Shown here in pieces: positions 36,742-45,467 of a DNA stretch of 55,601 nucleotides. Under the pieces are notes generated by a model, which worked only from the letters and a program-made list of their open reading frames with translations, did not search any database and was not told the origin of the DNA. This stretch comes from an uncultured Bacteroidota bacterium (GTDB lineage Bacteria > Bacteroidota > Bacteroidia > Chitinophagales > Chitinophagaceae). Numbering within the stretch: the first letter of the stretch is position 1; every line of letters starts with the position of its first letter. The position numbers and the translations under genes were made by a program. The stretch covers positions 1 through 55,601 of the forward strand of contig CAINUN010000084.1 in the NCBI GenBank assembly GCA_903853805.1, read 5' to 3'.

Positions 36742-36748
36742 AAACATC

Positions 36749-37453
36749 ATGGCGACATCAAAAGAGGATGTTATTCTCCTAAAAGAAATCAGAAAAAGTT
36801 ATTTTCTTGGCAAACAGGAATTGCCTGTTTTGAAAGGAATTGACTTGACTATTACCCCTAATGAATATGTTGCTTTAATGGGTCCATCTGGTTCTGGTAA
36901 ATCAACATTAATGAACATTATTGGTTGTTTAGATACACCAACTTCTGGGCAATATATTTTGAATGGGAAAGATGTCAGTAGAATGGGTGATGATGAATTG
37001 GCTGGTGTACGGAATACAGAAATTGGTTTTGTTTTTCAGCAATTTAATTTGCTGCCAAGACTAACTGCTTGGGAAAATGTTGCATTACCCTTGATTTATG
37101 CAGGGATTGGAAAACAAGAAAGAGAAGAACGTGCGAGAACCATGTTAGATAAAGTAGGGCTTGGTGACAGAGCACACCATAAACCTAATGAATTATCAGG
37201 TGGACAAAGCCAACGAGTTGCAATTGCACGAGCATTAATTAATAATCCGTCATTACTGCTTGCCGATGAACCAACTGGAAATCTTGATACTAAAACATCT
37301 GTTGAAATCATGGACCTTTTCTGTAAAATTCATGATCAAGGAAACACAGTTGTATTGGTGACTCACGAAGAAGATATTGCCAAGTTTACAAAACGTGTAG
37401 TACGGATTCGAGATGGCATGGTAGAAACAGATTTATTGACAAAAACATTCTGA
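36749..37453 (+). CDS. ABC transporter ATP-binding protein (LolD/MacB type)
   Basis: A 234-residue ATPase subunit with Walker A GPSGSGKS (45-52), Q-loop at QQFN (97-100), signature LSGGQ (149-153) and Walker [13 protein letters not shown] (169-180). The sequence [20 protein letters not shown] and the [12 protein letters not shown] region fit the MacB/LolD/FtsE group, which drives mechanotransmission permeases for lipoproteins, efflux or division. No permease gene is adjacent, so the partner is unknown. Its stop codon overlaps the start of the next gene. Confidence 0.93.
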   Translation: MATSKEDVILLKEIRKSYFLGKQELPVLKGIDLTITPNEYVALMGPSGSGKSTLMNIIGCLDTPTSGQYILNGKDVSRMGDDELAGVRNTEIGFVFQQFNLLPRLTAWENVALPLIYAGIGKQEREERARTMLDKVGLGDRAHHKPNELSGGQSQRVAIARALINNPSLLLADEPTGNLDTKTSVEIMDLFCKIHDQGNTVVLVTHEEDIAKFTKRVVRIRDGMVETDLLTKTF

Positions 37454-38013
37454 TGGCATATAAGATTTATACAAAAACTGGCGATAAGGGAACCACTGGT
37501 TTGATAGGAGGTGAAAGAGTATCAAAAAACCATATCCGCATTGAAAGTTATGGCACAATTGATGAGTTGAATTCTTATCTTGGTGTGGTAAGTGATGGTG
37601 TAGATGAAGTCGACATTATACACGCTATCAGAACGATCCAAGACCGATTGTTTACGATTGGATCGGAGTTAGCAACCAGTGCTAAAAAAGAAGTGAAAAT
37701 GAAATTGCCAGATATCTATGAAGAGGATGTTCTTTGGTTGGAAGAACAAATTGACAACATGAATGAAGAACTCCCTGAAATGCGTTCTTTTATTTTACCT
37801 GGAGGAAATTTTGCAGCATCAATGGCACATGTGGCAAGATGTGTTTGTAGAAGATCGGAAAGACTTTGTGTCGCCATGAATGAAAATGGAGAAGCCGTTT
37901 CCGAATTAATACTTCAATATCTGAACAGACTTTCTGATTATTTGTTTGTTTTATCGCGATATATCGTCATGAAAAATAATGGCGAAGAAATTCCATGGAG
38001 ACCAAGAGTATAA
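37453..38013 (+). CDS. Cob(I)alamin adenosyltransferase, PduO type
   Basis: A 186-residue ATP:cob(I)alamin adenosyltransferase that makes adenosylcobalamin. The N-terminal KIYTKTGDKGTTGLIGGERV, then the GTIDELNSYLGV helix and the C-terminal LPGGNFAASMAHVARCVCRRSERL and LNRLSDYLFVLSRYI are family hallmarks. It starts at the last base of the ABC ATPase gene (TGATG overlap), so translation is coupled. Whether the ABC protein has a link with cobalamin is speculative. Confidence 0.95.
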   Translation: MAYKIYTKTGDKGTTGLIGGERVSKNHIRIESYGTIDELNSYLGVVSDGVDEVDIIHAIRTIQDRLFTIGSELATSAKKEVKMKLPDIYEEDVLWLEEQIDNMNEELPEMRSFILPGGNFAASMAHVARCVCRRSERLCVAMNENGEAVSELILQYLNRLSDYLFVLSRYIVMKNNGEEIPWRPRV

Positions 38014-38036
38014 AAAAGCACAACTTGGTGTTTTTT
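38012..38036 (+). terminator. Weak terminator after the adenosyltransferase gene
   Basis: AAAAAA then CAC pairs with GTG then TTTTTT, with a bulged G. The stem is short, so efficiency is uncertain. Confidence 0.5.
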
Positions 38037-38038
38037 AG

Positions 38039-38245
38039 TTAGTGGCTCAATTGCAAGGATGGGTTGGGTTGCAGAATATGTTGTTGTTCGCTAAATTGTT
38101 TATTCTCACTATAATTATTCCCTTGAATATTTTGCAAGAAAATTATTCCTGAAATAAAAAGGATGAAGTATCCTATTATCATAGCGCTCAATACTTCACT
38201 CTCAATATGAAAACGTTTTTTTAGGATCTGAAATCTTTGGTACAT
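38039..38245 (-). CDS. Possible small single-pass membrane protein
   Basis: A 68-residue frame with a hydrophobic segment (about 20-38: LSAMIIGYFILFISGIIFL) flanked by a basic N-terminus and a polar, glutamine/serine-rich tail. There is no promoter element or homologue I recognise. The gap between the flanking genes is otherwise empty, so the gene is possible but not well supported. Confidence 0.35.
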   Translation of the reverse strand: MYQRFQILKKRFHIESEVLSAMIIGYFILFISGIIFLQNIQGNNYSENKQFSEQQHILQPNPSLQLSH

Positions 38246-38340
38246 GACTTTGTTTTTGTGCTAAATAAAGTTTTGTGGAATTGTAAAAATAGGCGGTAAT
38301 TTGAAACAGAAAATTATTTTTTAGGAACTAGTTATTGATA

Positions 38341-38368
38341 AAAAAAACCGGGTTGCCCCGGCTTTTTT
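38341..38368 (-). terminator. Rho-independent terminator of the choice-of-anchor-L gene
   Basis: CCGGG (38348-38352) and CCCGG (38357-38361) with a TTGC loop, an A run on one side and T run on the other. On the minus strand it ends with a seven-T tail. It starts within the stop codon region of the gene ending at 38367. Confidence 0.82.
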
Positions 38369-40529
38369 ATCGAATTAAAGTAATGTTTCCTTTGTAGGTA
38401 CGTTGAATACCCTCAGGGGTTGCTACCCGAATCAGGTATTGATATACACCAATATCCTGAGGCACTCCTTTATAAGTTCCATCCCAACCTAGATTGTAGT
38501 CGTTAGTACTAAAAACTTCTTGACCCCAACGGTTGAAAATACGGAATTCAAGAAGACGTTGATATTTCATGTGTCCAAGTTTAAAAACATCATTCTTTCC
38601 ATCATTATTAGGAGAGAAAGCGCTTGGAAGTGTTTCAAACATGGTGTAGTCAATATTCATTTTTACATAAGCAGTATCTGCACATCCCCAAATGTTCATA
38701 CCAATAACTTGAAAAGTCACTGTATCAAGTGCTGTTGCAATTGGATCGGGTGTGTTAGGGAAATCAAGGTATTTATCCGGAGTCCAAACATACATAGGTG
38801 CCCCTTCGGCATTTAATTGAACTGTTTGTCCGTACATGGCAATAAAGTCTTTTGTTACATTAGTCAAAGTAACGCCTGGTCTGCCAGTAATTGTAAATGT
38901 ATCTTTTCCAGTACAACCTAGTGGTGTGTTCACTGTGAGTATATAAGTAAAAGAACCAACAGAACCTGGAGCCAATGAGAATATTGGGTTTTGAATATTG
39001 GGATTATTTAGGTTCACTGAAGGCGACCAGTTAAAGCTGTAATAAGGGAAACTACTTGGTTGGACATCCGTCTTTATAATTAAAGGGTCTTTGATGCATA
39101 ATGCAGTATCATTCATAATGTGTACCTGAGGTATAGGTTCAACATTAGCTGTGAAAGAACGTGAAACATCAGGACAACTAGAAAAATGGGCGGTTACTGT
39201 ATAGGTTGTTGTAGTTGTTGGGAAAGCATGTGTTAGCGTATCATGAATATTCAAAACATTAGTAGATGGAGACCAAGTATAGATAAATGAAGGGTCTCCT
39301 GAAACATGTAGCAATACCGAATCACTTCCACAAATATTGACATCAGGACTCAATAAAGTCATTTCAAGTGAATCTCGTATTTTGATAGTAATACTGTCTA
39401 TAGGACTAAATGTGCAGCAGTTAAGTCGTCGGATTATTACAGTTTCAAAACCAGGCTCAACAATATTATCTTGAATAGGACTCAAGGTCATAGAAGCAGT
39501 TGTCGCTCCAGGAAGAATGACTAATGAGTCAGGAAGCATTGGATAATCAATACCGTTAGTTGCTGTTCCACCATATGACAAACAGATTTTTTTCTTGTGA
39601 GTTGCTGCTTGCGTTCGTATAGCAAAAATAGTAGCAGGTGTGCATCCTTCTACTAAATAACCAGAATCGGAAGCAATAGCTCCAGTCAAATCCAATGAAA
39701 CGGTGTCAACTGAAAAGGAATTCTCCTTAACAAAAACAGCAGAATTCAAAACATGATCCACTGCATTAGCAACGCCCAATTTCATATGATATGTATCACA
39801 TGGATAGACTATGGCTTTAGCTTGTAATACTGTTGTAAACCCATCTAAAGCAATTGTTTGTCCAGCAATGGCATTATTATTTACAAAGTACTGAGGGAAG
39901 GGTGAGCCAGTACCCATACTAGTGCAATTTGATAATGGATAACCACCACTAGGTGTCCCACTGTTTACACTATTAATAGCAACTGGAATTGTAGTAGTAG
40001 GAACCAAAGCGATATTTACCGCAGGCATATACCCGGGACCTGAAATCAGAAATCCAAAAACATCGTTATACTGGGAACATGTATAACCAGGATATTCTTC
40101 TGAGCCAAAAACATAATCGAAATGCAAGGTTGATATAGTATCAACATCGGGTACAAAATCAAAATCCAACACACAGGCATCATTAGTAATTGTGCCATTA
40201 ATTAATGCAGACAATGCCGCGTTACCACCTGTAGCGGATGTTTGTCCTACATAATTTGAATATGGTCCAGCAAGATCATTTGCATTTCCAGTACATAGAA
40301 TAATTCCCCCACTTAAGCCAAGGTTGGAAGTTAAAGTGGTGAATTGTCCATTGTGCTGTGGTGTGCAATTAAGCGTAGGATTTAAGACTGTAACATTATA
40401 GCCCACTAATCTTTGAACAAGTTGTTGGGCTGTTTGGCTATTAGTGACGGTTATTTGGGCTTGAGCACTCTTGATACCGATGCTGAAACTTAGCACCAAC
40501 ATCAATTGTTTCAGGTAATTCATTTTCAT
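38367..40529 (-). CDS. Choice-of-anchor L protein with T9SS type B sorting domain
   Basis: A 720-residue secreted protein. The chosen start (40529, or 40523 two codons later) gives a clean signal peptide ending KSAQAQ; the longer frame to 40601 adds non-signal residues. The N-terminal domain carries the choice-of-anchor L signature FDYVFGSEEYPGYTC followed by NDVFGFLISGPGY. Several Ig/PKD-like modules follow (SPSTNVLNIHDTLTHAFPTT). The C-terminus LPSAFSPNNDGKNDVF, FNRWGQEVFS, WDGTYKG and KGNITLIR matches the type B T9SS tail and is very similar to that at 5951. Predicted surface-bound adhesin or matrix protein. Confidence 0.9.
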   Translation of the reverse strand: MKMNYLKQLMLVLSFSIGIKSAQAQITVTNSQTAQQLVQRLVGYNVTVLNPTLNCTPQHNGQFTTLTSNLGLSGGIILCTGNANDLAGPYSNYVGQTSATGGNAALSALINGTITNDACVLDFDFVPDVDTISTLHFDYVFGSEEYPGYTCSQYNDVFGFLISGPGYMPAVNIALVPTTTIPVAINSVNSGTPSGGYPLSNCTSMGTGSPFPQYFVNNNAIAGQTIALDGFTTVLQAKAIVYPCDTYHMKLGVANAVDHVLNSAVFVKENSFSVDTVSLDLTGAIASDSGYLVEGCTPATIFAIRTQAATHKKKICLSYGGTATNGIDYPMLPDSLVILPGATTASMTLSPIQDNIVEPGFETVIIRRLNCCTFSPIDSITIKIRDSLEMTLLSPDVNICGSDSVLLHVSGDPSFIYTWSPSTNVLNIHDTLTHAFPTTTTTYTVTAHFSSCPDVSRSFTANVEPIPQVHIMNDTALCIKDPLIIKTDVQPSSFPYYSFNWSPSVNLNNPNIQNPIFSLAPGSVGSFTYILTVNTPLGCTGKDTFTITGRPGVTLTNVTKDFIAMYGQTVQLNAEGAPMYVWTPDKYLDFPNTPDPIATALDTVTFQVIGMNIWGCADTAYVKMNIDYTMFETLPSAFSPNNDGKNDVFKLGHMKYQRLLEFRIFNRWGQEVFSTNDYNLGWDGTYKGVPQDIGVYQYLIRVATPEGIQRTYKGNITLIR

Positions 40530-40705
40530 AAATTGGTCTTTAACTACAAAACATCTGTTGCCATTAAGACAATGATTTGAATAGATACGTTGGTAATACA
40601 CGTCTAAATTACAGAATTATTTCACCACCAACATTAATGTTAGGTAAAGTTTTATTTATTGGGAAATTATACACGATGAACAGTATCTTTTTAACGTTGA
40701 ACCTG

Positions 40706-42532
40706 CTAGGGTTCCAGCGATTTTTTGCCATTCAATTCATTTAATTGGTTTCTTGCTGCTTGCCCAAAAGTACTTCCGGGGTAATCCACCAATACTGACT
40801 CATAAAAGTATTTTGCTTTATCGAGTTGCATTAAATATTGCTCATAAATCTGGGCAGAAAGAAAAACCGCATCATCCGCCAGTACATCTTTTTTGTACTC
40901 GTCAACAATTTTCTTCAACCAATTAAGCGCATTAACGTAGTCTTTATGTTTGATTTTTAGTTTTGCCAACTGCATATAAATATCATCTTGCAAAGGATGC
41001 TTTGGATAAAATTTCGAAATGCTGTCTAATAATTGTTCAGCTTCTTTGTCTTTGTTTTGGAACATTAAAAGGTCGGCGAAGGCAAATCTTTTCAACGGAA
41101 TCATATTGCTGTCAGGCGGAATATTTTCGGTAATTAATACAGAAAGATAAAGGGCATCATTAGCAATGAGTTCGGAAGTGGAAGCCTTCAATACCATCAA
41201 TTGTCCTTGAGACCATTCAAAATCACCTTCGTAATATGAAAGTCTAGCATTGCGAAAGCGAGCTTCTTCGCCCAAAATATCTTCCCGAAAAGACTTATCT
41301 ACTTGTGAATAAAGCAAAGAGGCATCCCAAATTTTACCAACCAAAACATAGTAATCACCTAATTGCAATTTTGCATTACCAACAAAGTCTTTTCTAGCAT
41401 TTGGTTGTTGGAGTGCTTTTTCTAAAAGATCAATTGCCTTTTGCGTGTTGCCTGCGTATTGTGTTTCAAGGGAAGCATAATCTCTTAAAGTTTCGGAAGC
41501 AAATACCTGTGGAAAATCGGTAAAATAATTTTCAAAATCTATTTCTAAACTATCCACTTCTTCTTGCTTGAAATCAGGATTGTTTTTGATGCTTGCAAAT
41601 CCAACTTTCAGTTTCTCTGTTCGAGAAACTGAGTAATATGGATGTTCTTTCCCTTTTTCTAATAATATATCGAGTGCATGGTTGGCTATGTCATATTTCT
41701 TTTCAGTGGCAGCTGTTCTTGCAAAGTTTAGCAACATTTGTCCGCCTTCTTTTTTACGTGCATCAAGTGCTTCAATTTGCATCAGTGCCCCTTCCCAGTC
41801 ATTCTTTTGAGTATAAACCCATATAAGCAAATCAATGTACCAAATGTTGTTAGGTTGTTCGTTTATTTTTTTTATTAAAGCCTTTTGAGTCAACTGCAAT
41901 TTCTGTGGGTCATTTCCTATAAGCTGCAATAATGTTGCCTTTGTATCTTCTACACCTGGAATTTGAATTTGGCCTAAATTCAATAATGCGGTTACAGCTT
42001 CATCCATTTTTCCTGCTTTAGCATAAAGCTTTGCCAATGGTATGCCATACATAAATGGGTTGTGTATCATTTCAATGCCATGTTCGAGGGTTTTTATTGC
42101 CCAAGCATCAAGGCTATCATCTTCAAAAGTGCTAGCCATTTTAGATGTGAGCATGTCATCACCGTTCAAAGATTGAATAGCATAATCAAATTGCTCATTC
42201 GCTTTTTTTTCTTTACTTTCTTTAAGATATACTCGCCCAAGGTCGATGTGCATCAAAGGGGCATAAGTCTTTATTTTGAATTGATGCTCTACCAATTTTT
42301 CCGCTGCTTTCCATTCTTTGTTAATAAACAAAAAATCGAAATAGCCTTGATAAACATCACAATCATTTGGAGATTGTTTGTAGAGGTATTCAAACAGATC
42401 TTTTGCTTTTTTTATTTCGCCATTATCTGCAAATAATTTTGCCTGTACTAATGTATTCGTCTGCGCGATAGCACACACATGGCACAATAATAGCAGCCAC
42501 ACACAAAAAAAAGTTCTTTTCAAAACCAACAT
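40706..42532 (-). CDS. Exported tetratricopeptide repeat protein
   Basis: A 608-residue protein with a signal peptide (MLVLKRTFFCVWLLLLCHVC, ending near AIAQ). The rest is a series of helix pairs with TPR-like spacing, for example AKLFADNGEIKKAKDLFEYL, YLKESKEKKANEQFDYAIQS, KLYAKAGKMDEAVTALLNLG and YVNALNWLKKIVDEYKKD. TPR arrays of this size in the periplasm usually hold protein complexes, possibly in envelope biogenesis. No catalytic domain is seen. It is the next gene after the choice-of-anchor-L gene on the same strand, transcribed toward it, with a 176-base gap. Confidence 0.8.
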   Translation of the reverse strand: MLVLKRTFFCVWLLLLCHVCAIAQTNTLVQAKLFADNGEIKKAKDLFEYLYKQSPNDCDVYQGYFDFLFINKEWKAAEKLVEHQFKIKTYAPLMHIDLGRVYLKESKEKKANEQFDYAIQSLNGDDMLTSKMASTFEDDSLDAWAIKTLEHGIEMIHNPFMYGIPLAKLYAKAGKMDEAVTALLNLGQIQIPGVEDTKATLLQLIGNDPQKLQLTQKALIKKINEQPNNIWYIDLLIWVYTQKNDWEGALMQIEALDARKKEGGQMLLNFARTAATEKKYDIANHALDILLEKGKEHPYYSVSRTEKLKVGFASIKNNPDFKQEEVDSLEIDFENYFTDFPQVFASETLRDYASLETQYAGNTQKAIDLLEKALQQPNARKDFVGNAKLQLGDYYVLVGKIWDASLLYSQVDKSFREDILGEEARFRNARLSYYEGDFEWSQGQLMVLKASTSELIANDALYLSVLITENIPPDSNMIPLKRFAFADLLMFQNKDKEAEQLLDSISKFYPKHPLQDDIYMQLAKLKIKHKDYVNALNWLKKIVDEYKKDVLADDAVFLSAQIYEQYLMQLDKAKYFYESVLVDYPGSTFGQAARNQLNELNGKKSLEP

Positions 42533-42738
42533 AATGACACTTTATAAAAAGTCTTGGCAGTAAATGTCCTCATTTAATTGAAATGTTACAAGTGCAAAAT
42601 TGATATTACGAATTTGATAGAGAAGCTTCTCGGTTCTAATAAGCAGAAATTTGCTGTGCTTATTTTTATATAGAATCACAACTACTAATTAATAGTGCAC
42701 TTAAATAGCATTTGATAATAAGGGTGAAATTTGAGAAA

Positions 42739-42770
42739 AAAAAGAGACCGTCGCTAAACAGTCTCTTTTT
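42739..42770 (-). terminator. Rho-independent terminator of the rplU-rpmA-AKKAAP operon
   Basis: AAAAAGAGAC (42739-42748) and GTCTCTTTTT (42761-42770) form a perfect ten-base stem. On the minus strand it ends with a long T run. Confidence 0.88.
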
Positions 42771-42791
42771 AAAATCGCTAAAATAAATTTC

Positions 42792-43130
42792 TTATTTTTT
42801 AGCGGCTGCCTTTTTAGGAGCAGCTTTTTTAGCTGGAGCAGCTTTCTTTGCAGGAGCCGCTTTTTTAGCTGGAGCTGCTTTCTTAGCAGGAGCCGCTTTT
42901 TTAGCTGGCGCAGCTTTCTTTGCAGGAGCCGCTTTTTTAGCTGGCGCAGCTTTCTTTGCAGGAGCTGCTTTTTTAGCTGGCGCAGCTTTCTTTGCAGGTG
43001 CTGCTTTTTTGGCTGGTGCTGCTTTTTTAGCAGGCGCAGCTTTTTTGGCTGGAGCAGCTTTCTTTGCAGGTGCTGCTTTTTTAGCTGGTGCTGCTTTCTT
43101 TGCAGGAGCAGCTTTTTTTGCTGTTGCCAT
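42792..43130 (-). CDS. Lysine/alanine/proline-repeat basic protein (histone H1-like)
   Basis: The 112-residue product is MAT, then 17 copies of the hexapeptide AKKAAP, then KKAAAKK. It has no acidic residues and no globular domain. Such tails resemble those of bacterial H1-like or HU-fused proteins, which bind DNA or RNA without sequence preference. At DNA level the 18-base units mostly alternate between two codon versions (AAAAAA and AAGAAA for the lysines), so the repeat has grown by 36-base steps. It is 66 bases downstream of rpmA, with no terminator between, so it belongs to the ribosomal-protein operon. A role in nucleoid or ribosome assembly is inferred. Confidence 0.8.
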   Translation of the reverse strand: MATAKKAAPAKKAAPAKKAAPAKKAAPAKKAAPAKKAAPAKKAAPAKKAAPAKKAAPAKKAAPAKKAAPAKKAAPAKKAAPAKKAAPAKKAAPAKKAAPAKKAAPKKAAAKK

Positions 43131-43196
43131 AATTGTGTGAATTTAAGGGTTAAACAAAAAATCTTTATATGGCAAACAACCGAAGGGGGTTAGTCC

Positions 43197-43460
43197 TTAG
43201 GCTGTAGCTGTAACTTCTTTTACTGATATCAATGTTTTGGTGCGTGTCTTACGAAACTCAACAATACCATCAGTCGTTGCGAATATAGTGAAATCTTTTC
43301 CTAATCCAACATTTTCACCAGGATGATAAACTGTTCCACGTTGACGAACAATGATATTTCCGTTGATAGCCGGCTGACCACCAAATATTTTTACGCCAAG
43401 TCTTTTACTCTGTGAATCACGACCGTTCTTTACGCTACCTTCACCTTTTTTATGAGCCAT
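43197..43460 (-). CDS. rpmA: 50S ribosomal protein L27
   Basis: The 87-residue protein begins [20 protein letters not shown], then [23 protein letters not shown], the conserved L27 core. Its N-terminus reaches the peptidyl transferase centre. It has no cleavable extension of the Firmicutes type. It lies 42 bases downstream of rplU. Confidence 0.98.
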   Translation of the reverse strand: MAHKKGEGSVKNGRDSQSKRLGVKIFGGQPAINGNIIVRQRGTVYHPGENVGLGKDFTIFATTDGIVEFRKTRTKTLISVKEVTATA

Positions 43461-43502
43461 TTTCTATTTTCTATTTTCTAATTTTCTAAAAAAGTTTTTC
43501 AA

Positions 43503-43799
43503 TTAAGCAATCTCGTTGATGCGAATTTTTGTGAGATATTGACGATGTCCGTTGAGCTTTTCATAACCCTTACGGCGTTTTTTCTTGAAAATAAGAACTT
43601 TATCTCCTTTTAAATGATCAAGAATCTCTGCATTTACTTTAGCGTTGGCACCAAGCTTAACATTGTTGTTGTCACTTGTCATTAACACATCTGAGAATTC
43701 AACTTTATCGCCTGCGTTACCGCTAAGACGATGTACAAATAACTCTTGATCTTTCTGAACTTTAAATTGCTGACCTGCAATATTTACAATCGCGAACAT
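43503..43799 (-). CDS. rplU: 50S ribosomal protein L21
   Basis: A 98-residue protein starting MFAIVNIAGQQFKVQKDQEL, with the C-terminal KVLIFKKKRRKGYEKLNGHR typical of L21. The start at 43799 is chosen because this is where family similarity starts and because a promoter lies between it and the longer frame's start at 43955. First gene of the rplU-rpmA operon. Confidence 0.98.
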   Translation of the reverse strand: MFAIVNIAGQQFKVQKDQELFVHRLSGNAGDKVEFSDVLMTSDNNNVKLGANAKVNAEILDHLKGDKVLIFKKKRRKGYEKLNGHRQYLTKIRINEIA

Positions 43800-43823
43800 G
43801 ACTATCCCTTTAAATATTTCGCG

Positions 43824-43856
43824 CAAAGGTAACGTTCTTTTTTTCTTTTCGACAAA
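43824..43856 (-). promoter_or_regulatory. Promoter of rplU-rpmA
   Basis: The minus strand has TACCTTTG (43831-43824) as an exact -7 element and TTTG (43856-43853) at -33, with a 21-base spacer. The rplU ATG starts 24 bases downstream. This is one of the two best promoter matches in the window. Confidence 0.75.
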
Positions 43857-43939
43857 TAATTTTCCATCTGTGTTTTTGTAACACTGTTTTTTATAAAAGA
43901 AGGTACAAGTTTTTTCGTCAACCTCTTTGATGATAATTG

Positions 43940-43947
43940 TACATTTG
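43940..43947 (+). promoter_or_regulatory. Bacteroidota -7 element for the GH3-family gene
   Basis: TACATTTG is an exact match 17 bases before the ATG at 43965. A TTTC at 43913-43916 lies 23 bases upstream. The element is divergent to the rplU promoter, 110 bases away. Confidence 0.5.
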
Positions 43948-43964
43948 CCTTCCACTTTTGAGCA

Positions 43965-45467
43965 ATGAAGATAAAATCTTTTCTAGCGCGTCCTTTCGCT
44001 TCTATCATTCACAACAAGTTAAGAAAAGAAATGGTAAATGCTGTTCCTGATCAACAACAATGGTTGCAGTATTTATTGAAAGTTGGCAGTGCAACAGTAT
44101 TTGGAAAAGAACATTATTTTAAAGAGATAAAAACTTACGAAGATTTTACTCAAGCCGTTCCGATTAGAGATTACGAAGCTTTCAAACCTTTTATTGAAAG
44201 AATTAAAAACGGACAGCAAAATGTTTTGTGGAAGGGTCGCCCGATTTATTTCGCCAAAACTTCAGGCACAACGAGTGGTGTGAAATATATTCCTATTACC
44301 AACGAATCTATTCCTAACCATATTAACACAGCTAGAAATGCTTTGTTATGCTATATGGTGGAAAGTGGAAATCCCTCATTTGCAAATGGTAAAATGATTT
44401 TTCTTTCAGGAAGTCCAGTATTAGAAAGAATTGGTGGAATTCCTACAGGTCGTTTAAGTGGTATTGTTAATCATTTTGTCCCTAAATATTTACGCGGCAA
44501 TCAACTCCCTAGTTTTGAAACAAATTGTATAGAAGATTGGGAAGAAAAATTGGGGAAAATTGTGGAAGAAACAATCACTCAAGACATGTCGCTAATCAGC
44601 GGCATTCCTCCGTGGATGCAGATGTATTTTGATTGGCTGATGGAAAAAAGCAATGGTAAAAAAATCAAAGAATTATTTCCAAATCTACAAGTTATTGTTC
44701 ATGGTGGAGTGAATTTTGAACCATATAAAGCTAAGTTGTTCGATAGTATTGGCGCACCAATTGATGCCATTGAAACATTTCCTGCATCAGAAGGTTTTTT
44801 TGCATTTCAAGATACATTGGACAAAGAAGGTTTGTTGTTGAATACCAACTCAGGGATTTTCTTTGAGTTTATTCCTATGGGTGAAATTTTCAAAGAAAAT
44901 CCGAAAAGAATTTCATTAGAGAATGTTGAAATTGGTGAACAATACGCACTCATTGTCAACAGTAATGCAGGGCTTTGGGGTTATAATATTGGCGATACAA
45001 TAAAGTTTGTAAGCAAAGACCCCTATCGCATTGTTGTGACGGGTAGAATCAAACACTATATTTCAGCTTTTGGTGAACATGTTATTAGCGAAGAAGTGGA
45101 TTATGCAATTCTTAAAGCTTCGGAAGAAATGAATGTTCTTTTGATAGAATATACTGTTGCTCCTAAAATTCAAAACTCAGACGAGTTGCCATTTCATGAA
45201 TGGTTTATTGAGTTTGAAAAAGCACCTGAAAATATTGATGATTTTGCTTCAAGAATTGATAACCATCTTCGGCAGAAAAACATTTACTACAACGACTTGA
45301 TTGCAGGCAATATTTTACAGCCTTTGAAAATTAGAAATATGCAGCGTCATGCATTTCAGGAATACATGAAAACGCAAGGAAAACTTGGTGGACAAAACAA
45401 AGTGCCGCGCCTTTCCAACGACCGGAAAATAGTGGATACATTAGAGATTTGGGTTACTATTCAGTAA
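43965..45467 (+). CDS. GH3 auxin-responsive promoter-family protein (acyl-adenylating type)
   Basis: A 500-residue member of the adenylate-forming superfamily. Features are the ATP loop AKTSGTTSGVKYIPIT (about 90-105), the GH3-like FLSGSPVLERIGGIPTGRLSG and ETFPASEGFFAFQ, and the C-terminal lid with VTGRIKHYISAFGEHVISEEV. GH3 enzymes conjugate carboxylates to amino acids in plants; the substrates of bacterial members are unknown. Its 3' end overlaps the convergent miaA by 27 bases. Confidence 0.9.
   Translation: MKIKSFLARPFASIIHNKLRKEMVNAVPDQQQWLQYLLKVGSATVFGKEHYFKEIKTYEDFTQAVPIRDYEAFKPFIERIKNGQQNVLWKGRPIYFAKTSGTTSGVKYIPITNESIPNHINTARNALLCYMVESGNPSFANGKMIFLSGSPVLERIGGIPTGRLSGIVNHFVPKYLRGNQLPSFETNCIEDWEEKLGKIVEETITQDMSLISGIPPWMQMYFDWLMEKSNGKKIKELFPNLQVIVHGGVNFEPYKAKLFDSIGAPIDAIETFPASEGFFAFQDTLDKEGLLLNTNSGIFFEFIPMGEIFKENPKRISLENVEIGEQYALIVNSNAGLWGYNIGDTIKFVSKDPYRIVVTGRIKHYISAFGEHVISEEVDYAILKASEEMNVLLIEYTVAPKIQNSDELPFHEWFIEFEKAPENIDDFASRIDNHLRQKNIYYNDLIAGNILQPLKIRNMQRHAFQEYMKTQGKLGGQNKVPRLSNDRKIVDTLEIWVTIQ

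Noticed and set aside
43503-43955. Longer L21 start with a 52-residue N-terminal extension
   Set aside because: L21 similarity begins at MFAIVNIAG, and the promoter at 43824-43856 would lie inside the extended gene.
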